Source: Enterobacteriaceae bacterium (lineage in GTDB: Bacteria; Pseudomonadota; Gammaproteobacteria; Enterobacterales; Enterobacteriaceae). Taken from it: a DNA stretch of 5,035 bases. The stretch is from contig JALAGK010000013.1 of assembly GCA_022712475.1 (NCBI GenBank), positions 1 to 5,035 of the forward strand. Direction: 5' to 3'. This document shows positions 1-4,769 of this stretch, piece by piece (the stretch's first letter is position 1; each line of letters starts with the position of its first letter). Position numbers and translations under genes: made by a program. The notes beneath the pieces were generated by a model. That model was given only the letters and a program-made list of their open reading frames with translations, was not told the origin of the DNA and searched no databases.

Positions 1-347
1 CACCCCCTATGCCACCAGATGGCACCAGAACCAGTCACTCTTTTGAACCAGTCAAAGAACCTTTAGAGGGCAAGAAAAAATCTTCGTCGATGCCGGAAGG
101 ATTTTCGCCATCCGAATCTCACCACAGGATGGCAAAGCAATACGGAGTCTCGTTGCAGGAAGAATTTGAAAAATTCACCGACCACCACCTCAGCAAGGGC
201 AGTAAATTTATCGACTGGGGTAGAGCGTTGAACACGTGGCTGAGAAATGCCAGGGATTTCCAGCATTCTCGACCACACACCGCCATGTCGAAATCATCAT
301 CAGCAATCACCGTATCGAAGACCGGATACGTTTTCTTCGACAGGTGA
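1..347 (+). CDS. Phage replication initiator protein, C-terminal part (5' end outside window)
   Basis: The reading frame is open from the left edge (first full codon at 3) to TGA at 345-347, so this is the 3' end of a longer gene. An ATG at 9-11 is in frame but has no ribosome-binding site ahead of it and is probably internal. A polar, low-complexity linker (about the first 30 codons, rich in P, E, S and K) leads into a conserved-looking block with PEGFSPSESHHRMA, then EFEKFTDHHLSKGSKFIDW, then WLRNA. This block resembles the C-terminal domain of phage helix-turn-helix replication initiators found directly before the helicase gene in lambdoid phages. Those proteins bind the origin and bring in the helicase. 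The last 30 or so residues are Ser/Thr-rich and I do not recognise them. The downstream small gene and helicase fit this role. The N-terminal DNA-binding domain cannot be seen. Confidence 0.72.
   Translation, partial: PPMPPDGTRTSHSFEPVKEPLEGKKKSSSMPEGFSPSESHHRMAKQYGVSLQEEFEKFTDHHLSKGSKFIDWGRALNTWLRNARDFQHSRPHTAMSKSSSAITVSKTGYVFFDR
13..54 (+). repeat. Short direct repeats in initiator linker, possible origin iterons
   Basis: Two pairs of direct repeats lie next to each other. CACCAGA occurs at 13-19 and 23-29. GAACCAGTCA occurs at 28-37 and 45-54, spaced 17 bp start to start. They fall in the linker-coding part of the initiator gene. Lambda carries its origin iterons inside gene O, so the position is suggestive. 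The repeats are short, only two copies of each are visible, and the left edge of the window hides any others. Chance repetition of linker codons is a real alternative. Confidence 0.25.
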
Positions 348-351
348 TCTC

Positions 352-459
352 ATGAAATCCAGAATCAAAACCGCGTTAATCTCGGGGTATAACTACGGCC
401 TGTTTAGCGCATCGTTTGTTAATTTCTGGTTGAACCGTCTTAACCTGAGGTCAACTTGA
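352..459 (+). CDS. Small 35-residue protein between initiator and helicase genes
   Basis: This short gene starts at ATG 352, four bases after an AGGTGA ribosome-binding site (342-347) that itself contains the TGA of the upstream gene. It ends at TGA 457-459. The product is basic and partly hydrophobic. It starts MKSRIKTALISGYNYG, has a short apolar stretch around residues 17-27 (FSASFVNFWLN) and ends LNLRST. It could form an amphipathic helix, but the apolar stretch is too short and polar for a confident membrane segment. Its stop overlaps the TTG start of the helicase gene (TTGA at 456-459), so its translation probably feeds ribosomes into that gene. I cannot assign a function. It may be a true small protein or mainly a coupling leader. 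A longer reading from ATG 247 lies inside the upstream gene and is unlikely to be the real start. Confidence 0.6.
   Translation: MKSRIKTALISGYNYGLFSASFVNFWLNRLNLRST
447..459 (+). promoter_or_regulatory. Ribosome-binding site and TTGA stop-start overlap for helicase
   Basis: GAGGT at 447-451 sits four bases before a TTG start at 456-458, and the TGA of the small upstream gene is at 457-459. No ATG or GTG near the start of the helicase frame has a better site, and the residues right after TTG look like the native N-terminus. The one-base-shifted TTGA overlap with a non-ATG start suggests that helicase translation depends on ribosomes ending the 35-codon gene. Confidence 0.6.
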
Positions 460-1982
460 CTCCAAGCGAACTGAGTGACCTGCTGTGGATGCAGGTTGAC
501 AGGGTGGCACCGCACCTGTTGCCAAACGGCAAGAAAGACGGGCATGAATGGGTATCTGGAAACGTCCACGACGACAAAGGGAATAGTCTGAAGGTTAATC
601 TCAACGGGAAGAAAAAATGGGCTGATTTCGCTGAAGGTGATGGCGGTGACATGCTGGATTTGTGGATGGCATGCCGTGGAATAAATCTTCACCAGGCAAT
701 GCAGGAAGCCAAAGCGTTTCTCGGTATCCGTGACGATGACCATCACTTCGACGCAAAGCGTGAGAAGAAATTTTCCCGACCAGACCGGAAGAAAGTGGCT
801 AAGTACTGCAACAAATCCGAGCATCACATTGAGTACCTGAAGTCTCGCGGCATCTCTCAGGAAACGGCAAAAGTGTTTGAGGTAGTCAGCGGCAAAGTCT
901 GGAACGGAGAACGAGAGCTGGATGCTCTGGTATTCCCGTATAAGCGTGACGGGGAATTGATTCAGGTTAAGCGCATCAGTACAGAGAGGCCAAACGGGAA
1001 GAAAGTCATCATGGCCGAAGGTGACTGTGAACCATGCCTGTTCGGATGGCATGCGCTGGATAGCAAGGTAAGGTCAGTTGTTCTCTGTGAGGGTGAAGTT
1101 GACTGTATGAGCTACTCCCAGTACGGAGTGAACGCGTTGTCAGTCCCGTTTGGCGGTGGGAAGGGCGCGAAACAGCAATGGATAGAATTTGAGTTTCACA
1201 ATCTCGACCGCTTCGAAGAAATCTGGATCTCAATGGATAACGACGAGGTAGGACAGGAGGCCGCCAGAGAAATAGCCAGCCGGCTTGGAGAGCATCGATG
1301 CCGCATGGTGAAGCTTCCACGCAAAGACATCAACGAATGTCTTATGGATGGGATTTCTGAAGATGAAATCTGGCAATGTCTGGAAGGTGCATCATTCTTT
1401 GACCCGGAGGAGCTTTACAGCGCCAGAGAATTCTATCAGGACACTATCAGCGCTTTTTACGGCAAGCAGCAATATCTGTTCAATCCACCCTGGGAAACAC
1501 TGGCCTACAACTTCCAGTTCCGCGAAGCCGAACTGACTCTGGTCAATGGCGTTAACGGTCATGGCAAAACTGAAGTTGTGGGGCATATGGCACTGGAAGC
1601 GATGAGGCAGGGTGTAAAAACTTGCGTTGCTTCGCTTGAACTGAAGCCCGGGATGCTTCTCAAGCGCCTTACCCGGCAGGCTACGTGTTGCAAGATGCCT
1701 CCCGTTCTGGAAATTGAGTCGGCATTTAATTTTTACGATGACCGGTTGTGGATATTCGGCCTTACCGGAACCGCAAAGGCTGAACGCCTGCTTGAAATTT
1801 TCACCTACGCTCGTCGCCGCTATGGCATCCAGTTGTTCATCATCGACAGCCTCATGAAATGCGGAATTGGTGATGACGACTACAACGGGCAAAAGGCGTT
1901 TGTCGATGCGCTATGTGACTTCAAGAACAAAACCAACTCGCACATCATCCTCGTCACTCACTCCCGTAAAGGAGACAGCTAG
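456..1982 (+). CDS. T7 gp4-like primase-helicase, truncated by premature tandem stops
   Basis: The product is 508 residues of a phage replicative primase-helicase (TOPRIM plus RecA-like DnaB-family helicase). The N-terminal part (1-95) has the GGDMLDLW block typical of phage primase proteins but no Cys4 zinc ribbon. The TOPRIM region spans about 205-295, with CEGEVD (E212) and MDNDEVGQ (D261, D263). The helicase domain starts near 340. Walker A is GVNGHGKT at 365-372, Walker B is LFIIDS at 460-465 and motif H3 is ILVTHS at 498-503. The frame then hits TAG at 1980-1982 and TAA at 1983-1985. The same frame stays open downstream and encodes motif H4 and the arginine finger, so the gene was originally about 626 codons (456-2336). 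A RecA-fold helicase without H4 and the arginine finger should not hydrolyse NTP or translocate. Start TTG 456 was chosen for its GAGGT site. GC content looks higher than in the small gene at 2549, about 55% in the 60 bases I counted. Its role as the phage fork helicase follows from the family; loss of function is inferred. Confidence 0.8.
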   Translation: MTPSELSDLLWMQVDRVAPHLLPNGKKDGHEWVSGNVHDDKGNSLKVNLNGKKKWADFAEGDGGDMLDLWMACRGINLHQAMQEAKAFLGIRDDDHHFDAKREKKFSRPDRKKVAKYCNKSEHHIEYLKSRGISQETAKVFEVVSGKVWNGERELDALVFPYKRDGELIQVKRISTERPNGKKVIMAEGDCEPCLFGWHALDSKVRSVVLCEGEVDCMSYSQYGVNALSVPFGGGKGAKQQWIEFEFHNLDRFEEIWISMDNDEVGQEAAREIASRLGEHRCRMVKLPRKDINECLMDGISEDEIWQCLEGASFFDPEELYSAREFYQDTISAFYGKQQYLFNPPWETLAYNFQFREAELTLVNGVNGHGKTEVVGHMALEAMRQGVKTCVASLELKPGMLLKRLTRQATCCKMPPVLEIESAFNFYDDRLWIFGLTGTAKAERLLEIFTYARRRYGIQLFIIDSLMKCGIGDDDYNGQKAFVDALCDFKNKTNSHIILVTHSRKGDS

Positions 1983-1985
1983 TAA
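1980..1985 (+). other. Tandem in-frame stop codons TAG TAA disrupting the helicase gene
   Basis: Two consecutive stops are in phase with both the upstream 508-codon frame (from 456) and the downstream frame running to 2336. 1980 minus 456 and 2001 minus 456 are both multiples of three, so no frameshift is involved. Both codons become glutamate (GAG, GAA) if the first T is read as G, which would give S-E-E-K-P-N-G-K. A Glu/Asp pair would fit between KGDS and KPNGK, but the ancestral codons are inferred. Readthrough of two stops in a row is unlikely. Confidence 0.85.
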
Positions 1986-2000
1986 AAGCCCAACGGAAAA

Positions 2001-2336
2001 ATGGACGTGAAAGGCTCAGGGGCAATAACAGACCTCACAGACAATCTGTTTATCATCTGGCGCAACAAGGGCCGCGAGAAAGCGTTACAGCGCGTTCAGG
2101 CGGGAGAGCAACTATCTGAAAAGGACCAGCAATTGCTCGGTGCGCCTGCGTCAGTACTTATGCTGGAGAAACAGCGCAACGGTGAGGGCTGGGAAGGAGG
2201 CGTCCCTTTGTTTCTTGATGAGCAGTCGCACCAGTTCATCACCTCGGAAGGAGGGTCACCCTATAACTACATAGCCAACATGCCGAAATCAGAATACGAC
2301 GAGATATGGAAGCAAGAGAATGTCCTGGCGCTTTAA
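2001..2336 (+). pseudogene. C-terminal fragment of the primase-helicase after the premature stops
   Basis: This is the rest of the helicase domain, in the same frame as the 508-residue part and ending at TAA 2334-2336. From its first ATG it is 111 residues, equal to residues 516-626 of the full protein. It begins MDVKGSGAITDLTDNLFIIWRNKG, cut here only by naming: DVKGSG is the H4 DNA-binding loop region, and the Arg of WRNK (full-length position 536) lines up with the arginine finger of T7 gp4. The later parts (VLMLEKQRNGEGWEGGVPLFLD) match the final strands of the RecA-like fold. The ATG lies 16 bases past the second stop with only a weak GGA at 1995-1997, so reinitiation would be inefficient. 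Without Walker A and B it cannot act alone. Whether it could complement the truncated protein in trans is unknown. I treat it as a stranded gene fragment. Confidence 0.75.
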
Positions 2337-2548
2337 ACCCAGGCATTCACCGACCGCAATTTTTGTTAAACTATGAAATAAACCTCTATTACTGGAACCA
2401 ACTGAAAACATAACCATTATTCGTTATCCCGCTAATTGTTGAGCTACAGGAAACGCTGTTGTTCCTGCTGCGTTATCAATCATCCTGAAACATTCTCATA
2501 ATATGCAACCTGTATGGCAGTGTTAATCACGATACAGGGATGGCAATT
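2337..2548. other. Non-coding gap with two inverted repeats, upstream of a small accessory gene
   Basis: No open frame of useful length lies here. Besides the promoter candidate (2473-2502) it holds two inverted repeats. One is ATAAC at 2410-2414 with GTTAT at 2423-2427; taken as an 18-bp site (2410-2427), 7 of 9 positions are symmetric. The other is CAGGAA at 2447-2452 with TTCCTG at 2462-2467, separated by 9 bases. Neither is followed by a T-tract, so neither is a terminator. The first could be an operator, but I cannot match it to a known repressor site. Confidence 0.35.
2473..2502 (+). promoter_or_regulatory. Possible sigma70 promoter for the 2549-2770 gene
   Basis: TTATCA (2473-2478, four of six against TTGACA) and CATAAT (2497-2502, five of six against TATAAT) are separated by 18 bp. 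Transcription would start near 2509, about 40 bases before the gene's likely ATG. The match is only moderate, and a gap of this size in a densely packed operon is the main supporting argument. Confidence 0.35.
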
Positions 2549-2770
2549 ATGAGCATTACAATCAAAAATTCAGTTTCTTACTTTGAAAACAATGAGATGT
2601 GCATTAGTGCGGTTCGTTTTCATTCAACGCTGGTGCTTATTGATAATGAGACTGGCACACTCATAGAAATCATTCACGATGCGAATACAATCCGCGAGTG
2701 CGTTAGCGCGACATCCACGGATTTAGGGCTTCGCCCGAATTCGTTCACGAAAGTTCCAGTAATATTTTGA
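2549..2770 (+). CDS. Unknown 73-residue protein, moron-like gene
   Basis: I do not recognise this protein. The start is taken as ATG 2549 because AGGG at 2536-2539 lies nine bases upstream; the in-frame ATG at 2540 touches that same site and is too close to use it. The product begins MSITIKNSVSYFENNEM and continues with alternating hydrophobic residues (ISAVRFHSTLVLIDNETGTLIEI), suggesting two or three beta strands and a turn. It ends NSFTKVPVIF. It has no signal peptide, membrane segment or metal-binding cluster. GC content is roughly 40-43% over the 120 bases I counted, lower than the helicase gene. A possible promoter lies upstream and a hairpin with a T-tract follows 18 bases after the stop. 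This isolated unit inserted between replication and nin genes looks like a moron acquired separately. Confidence 0.55.
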   Translation: MSITIKNSVSYFENNEMCISAVRFHSTLVLIDNETGTLIEIIHDANTIRECVSATSTDLGLRPNSFTKVPVIF

Positions 2771-2788
2771 ATGTATCAAACCAAATGG

Positions 2789-2811
2789 GCTCGCCACGGC
2801 GGGCTTTTTTT
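2789..2811 (+). terminator. Rho-independent terminator after the 73-residue gene
   Basis: GCTCGC (2789-2794) pairs with GCGGGC (2799-2804), six base pairs with one G-T, around a CACG loop. Seven T residues follow at 2805-2811. A run of A residues just before the stem could extend pairing into the T-tract. In a lambdoid early operon, N-modified polymerase would read through it while unmodified transcripts would stop. Confidence 0.75.
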
Positions 2812-2829
2812 ATGAGCAAAGGAAAGGTC

Positions 2830-3060
2830 ATGAGATACGAAGAAGCTGTTAAGCGTGAGGATGCTATGGAATGGCTGCTGAAGACATACCACAGCTTTCC
2901 AGACGATATCCCTCGCGGAATGTTGAGAGACGTTTCTCAGAGCCAGTACAAAGACTGGCGCTGGGTAAGGTGCCCGGATGGTGAGATTATTTTTGCAAAT
3001 TGCATCGAACCAGGAATCACAAGAGAAGAGTTCGACGCTCGAAAGGAAATGGTTATTTAA
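2830..3060 (+). CDS. Unknown 76-residue phage accessory protein
   Basis: I do not recognise a family. In-frame starts at ATG 2767 and ATG 2812 exist but are poor: the first would read through the terminator hairpin and the second follows directly on its T-tract with no ribosome-binding site. ATG 2830 has AAAGGA at 2818-2823 six bases ahead and is preferred. The product is acidic at the start (MRYEEAVKREDAMEWLL, probably a helix), then DDIPRGMLRDVSQSQYKDW, then a strand-rich segment RWVRCPDGEIIFANCIEPG and a charged tail ending EMVI. It has two cysteines but no paired zinc motif, and no membrane segment. It lies between two similar hairpins, which suggests a self-contained cassette. Its place before the nin genes fits the small variable genes common in lambdoid early operons. 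Confidence 0.6.
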   Translation: MRYEEAVKREDAMEWLLKTYHSFPDDIPRGMLRDVSQSQYKDWRWVRCPDGEIIFANCIEPGITREEFDARKEMVI

Positions 3061-3062
3061 CA

Positions 3063-3090
3063 GGCTCGCAAATGCGGGCCTTAATTTTAT
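3063..3090 (+). terminator. Terminator-like hairpin between two small genes
   Basis: GGCTCGC (3063-3069) pairs with GCGGGCC (3074-3080), seven base pairs with one T-G, around an AAAT loop. It is followed by TTAATTTTAT, an imperfect T-tract. It begins two bases after the stop of the 76-residue gene and ends just before the GGAGG site of the next gene. Its core CTCGC-N4-GCGGG matches the hairpin at 2789-2804. Confidence 0.55.
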
Positions 3091-3101
3091 CTGGAGGATA
3101 C

Positions 3102-3389
3102 ATGGAAAAAATGCGCGAAGAGTTTGAAGCGTGGCTGAAAGGAACTGGACAAAATCCACCATACGCGACAAAGCGTGGTTACTGGGAGATATGGAAAGCC
3201 AGCAGGATGGCTATTGAGATAACGTTGCCAGCCAAAGAAGTTATCAAAGCTGAATATACCAGCATCCCTGATTATGCAGACTGGCCTGATGGTTATAACG
3301 CCGGGATAGATGTGTGTGCAAAGGTGCTGGTGGATATCGGGCTAAAGGTGAGGTGCGCAGATGAAACAAACATACCTGCTCAGGGATGA
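3102..3389 (+). CDS. Small phage protein of unknown function, 95 residues
   Basis: The start is ATG 3102, four bases after a strong GGAGG (3093-3097). An in-frame ATG at 3000 lies inside the upstream gene and is ignored. The protein opens MEKMREEFEAWLKGTG and carries WEIWKASRMAIEITLP near residues 27-42. This FEAW plus W-x-x-W-K/Q-ASR-x-AI-E pattern is familiar from variable small proteins of lambdoid early regions, whose function I do not know. The middle part (AEYTSIPDYADWPDGYNAG) is acidic and aromatic, followed by a short helix and a tail. It has no catalytic motif, signal peptide or membrane segment. The last 29 bases overlap the start of the ninB-like gene, so the two are probably coupled. 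Similarity is from memory of the pattern, not from a search. Confidence 0.65.
   Translation: MEKMREEFEAWLKGTGQNPPYATKRGYWEIWKASRMAIEITLPAKEVIKAEYTSIPDYADWPDGYNAGIDVCAKVLVDIGLKVRCADETNIPAQG
3326..3333 (+). other. Chi octamer GCTGGTGG
   Basis: An exact copy of the E. coli RecBCD Chi sequence lies on the + strand near the end of the 95-residue gene, about 30 bases before the ninB-like start. One octamer can easily occur by chance in E. coli-like DNA. Confidence 0.6.
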
Positions 3390-3771
3390 CAGAATTCGCC
3401 AGAACGCCATAAACCAAATTCTCTCCGCTCCACTCGACAAAGACAAGCCCCTCACAATCCGCATATCAGACTACAAACGCAACGTTGACCAGAATGCGAA
3501 ATTCCACGCGATGCTGGCTGACATTGCGCGGCAGGTGCAATGGTGCGGTAAGCGTCTAAAGCCTGAGCAGTGGAAGGTCTTGCTGATTAGCGGACATGCC
3601 GTGGCTACTCAGCAGCAAGCTGAAGTTGTGCCAGGCATTGAGGGTGAGTTTGTGAACATCCGCGAGAGCAGTGCAGAGATGAGCGTGGGGCGAATGGCGA
3701 GTTTGATTGAGTACACGACAGCCTGGGCGGTAGGACAGGGTGTCAGATTCACGGAGGCGCGATACGGATGA
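3361..3771 (+). CDS. ninB: NinB-like recombination protein (lambda Orf family)
   Basis: The 136-residue product has the NinB pattern: an N-terminal RQNAINQIL segment, then PLTIRISDYKRNVDQNAKFHAML, which matches lambda NinB's TIQERNRSLDQNRKLWACL, then DIARQVQWCGKRLKPEQWKVLLI, which matches its DVSRQVEWHGRWLDAESWK. A GRMASLIEYTTAWAVGQGVRFTEA segment follows near the C-terminus. NinB (Orf) of lambda binds single-stranded DNA and acts as a mediator in phage recombination, helping load recombinase onto SSB-coated DNA. The start ATG 3361 has GAGGTG at 3350-3355, five bases ahead, and overlaps the previous gene by 29 bases. The C-terminus ends TEARYG, about ten residues shorter than lambda NinB (146 residues), whose tail continues past the equivalent DEAR. 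The TGA overlaps the ATG of the next gene. The family is fairly sure from recalled sequence; activity is inferred. Confidence 0.82.
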   Translation: MKQTYLLRDDRIRQNAINQILSAPLDKDKPLTIRISDYKRNVDQNAKFHAMLADIARQVQWCGKRLKPEQWKVLLISGHAVATQQQAEVVPGIEGEFVNIRESSAEMSVGRMASLIEYTTAWAVGQGVRFTEARYG

Positions 3772-3968
3772 AATACACTCAACACTGGCACAACGCTATA
3801 ACAGACACTGAGGCACAGAGATTAGAACAGCACTATCGACGGCGGGGCTGTCGAACTGAAAGAAGCCTCAATATCGACCCGCGATTATTCGACCTCGCCG
3901 TAACACTCCCCGAAACAAACTATCTCCCACCCACACCGCGTGCCATGCGGAACCGTATGTGGAATTGA
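3768..3968 (+). CDS. Small basic phage protein of unknown function in the nin region
   Basis: The 66-residue product starts at ATG 3768, in an ATGA overlap with the ninB-like stop; a GGAGG at 3753-3757 lies ten bases upstream. It is rich in Arg, His and Tyr. The N-terminal half (HWHNAITDTEAQRLEQHYRR) looks helical. The centre contains RTERSLNIDPRLFDLAVTLPE, suggesting strands, and the tail (PPTPRAMRNRMWN) is basic and proline-rich. No enzyme motif, cysteine cluster or membrane segment is present. Its basic charge and position between ninB and ninG suggest a nucleic-acid-related role, but that is inference only. It matches none of the lambda NinC, NinD, NinE or NinH sequences I can recall. Confidence 0.65.
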   Translation: MKYTQHWHNAITDTEAQRLEQHYRRRGCRTERSLNIDPRLFDLAVTLPETNYLPPTPRAMRNRMWN

Positions 3969-3970
3969 CC

Positions 3971-4195
3971 ATGGCTAATTCAGGAAACAGAACTTACACG
4001 CAAAAAGAGCGCGATTATATCCGTCGTATCGCCGGCAAGGTCCCGACAGAAGTTATTGCAGCGCAGTTACAGCGCTCTATCGGTTCAGTCAGAAATTGGG
4101 CCTACTTCAACGATGTGAAATTGCGTGTACCCCATCGGATATTAGTGAAATACTGGAGCGAATATGCGAACCCCAAGGCGAAGATGCAAAAATGA
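3971..4195 (+). CDS. Small helix-turn-helix-like DNA-binding protein
   Basis: The preferred start is ATG 3971, two bases after the previous stop, with a weak GGA at 3961-3963. A GTG at 3959, which would overlap the previous gene and add four residues, is a fair alternative. The 74-residue product has a compact helical segment at about 10-48: [13 protein letters not shown], then [20 protein letters not shown]. The I-A-x-x-L-x-R-x-x-x-S-V-R-x-W spacing fits a helix-turn-helix with the recognition helix near 36-46. It could bind phage or host DNA as a regulator or accessory factor, but no target can be seen. The C-terminal tail (ANPKAKMQK) is encoded where the gene overlaps the ninG start by 32 bases and may be a poorly conserved extension. 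The family name is not recognised; lambda NinH is a different short HTH protein. Confidence 0.62.
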   Translation: MANSGNRTYTQKERDYIRRIAGKVPTEVIAAQLQRSIGSVRNWAYFNDVKLRVPHRILVKYWSEYANPKAKMQK

Positions 4196-4769
4196 AGAGT
4201 GTCGCGAATGGTTTCATCCTGCATTCTCTAATCAGTGGTGGTGCAGCCCAGAGTGCGGCGCAAAAATAGCGCTGGAACGACGAAGTAAAGACAGAGAAAA
4301 AGCGGAGAGGGCAGCAGAGAAAAAACGACGAAGGGAAGTACAGCAGCAGAAAGATAAACTCAAAGTTAGACGCCTCGCATTAAAACCCCGCAGTTACTGG
4401 ATAAAGCAAGCTCAACAGGCAGTAAACGCATATATCAGAGAAAGGGACCGCGACATGCCATGCATCTCGTGCGGCACACTCACATCCGCTCAGTGGGATG
4501 CAGGCCATTATCGGACTACCGCTGCGGCTCCTCAGTTACGGTTTGATGAGCAAAATATTCATAAGCAATGCGTTGTGTGCAATCAGCACAAAAGCGGGAA
4601 TCTCGTTCCGTATCGCGTAGAGCTAATCAGGCGCATCGGCATAGCGGCGGTTGATTGTATTGAGTCGAATCATGACCGGCATCGCTGGACTATTGAAGAG
4701 TGCCAGTCGATAAAGGCTGAGTTTGTGAAAAAACTGAAAGCCCTTAAGGTTGTAAGAGAGGCAGCATGA
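4164..4769 (+). CDS. ninG: NinG (Rap) recombination endonuclease
   Basis: The 201-residue product closely matches recalled lambda NinG (204 residues), with long identical stretches such as [26 protein letters not shown] and [13 protein letters not shown]. Rap is a structure-specific nuclease that cuts branched recombination intermediates such as D-loops and Holliday junctions, and takes part in phage-by-plasmid and phage recombination. An N-terminal zinc-finger-like cluster has C8, C13, C27 and C31. A Lys/Arg/Glu-rich coiled-coil-like stretch covers about 36-75. A second metal or HNH-like cluster uses C100, C103, H115, H133, C136, C139 and H142, and all seem intact. GGAG at 4155-4158 is five bases before ATG 4164. 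The start overlaps the upstream gene by 32 bases, and the first residues (MRTPRRRC) are shorter than lambda's MAKPARRRC. The stop overlaps the Q start. Confidence 0.95.
   Translation: MRTPRRRCKNEECREWFHPAFSNQWWCSPECGAKIALERRSKDREKAERAAEKKRRREVQQQKDKLKVRRLALKPRSYWIKQAQQAVNAYIRERDRDMPCISCGTLTSAQWDAGHYRTTAAAPQLRFDEQNIHKQCVVCNQHKSGNLVPYRVELIRRIGIAAVDCIESNHDRHRWTIEECQSIKAEFVKKLKALKVVREAA

Noticed and set aside
393..1052. A 219-codon open frame on the minus strand.
   Set aside because: It lies opposite the well-supported helicase N-terminal and TOPRIM region, and its translation has no recognisable domain. It is a shadow of the coding strand.
1747..1755. DnaA-box-like sequence (TGTGGATAT, one mismatch on the reverse strand).
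   Set aside because: It is single and isolated inside the conserved helicase coding region, so it is probably chance.
1392..1892. A 166-codon open frame on the minus strand.
   Set aside because: It is antisense to the helicase Walker A/B region, with no family resemblance.
1980..1985. Programmed readthrough or frameshifting past the stops.
   Set aside because: Two stops in a row are very hard to read through. The downstream frame is the same, so a shift would need to be undone at once, and no slippery heptamer or strong downstream structure was seen.
2324..2343. CCTGG/CCAGG inverted repeat at the end of the helicase frame as a terminator.
   Set aside because: The stem is only 5 bp, the loop is 10 bases and no T-tract follows.
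2346..2372. Promoter candidate TTCACC / TAAACT after the helicase gene.
   Set aside because: The spacer is only 15 bp and both boxes match poorly. The 2473-2502 pair is better placed.
2767..2829. Upstream starts (2767 and 2812) for the 76-residue gene.
   Set aside because: The 2767 start would translate through the terminator hairpin, and neither has a ribosome-binding site. ATG 2830 has AAAGGA.
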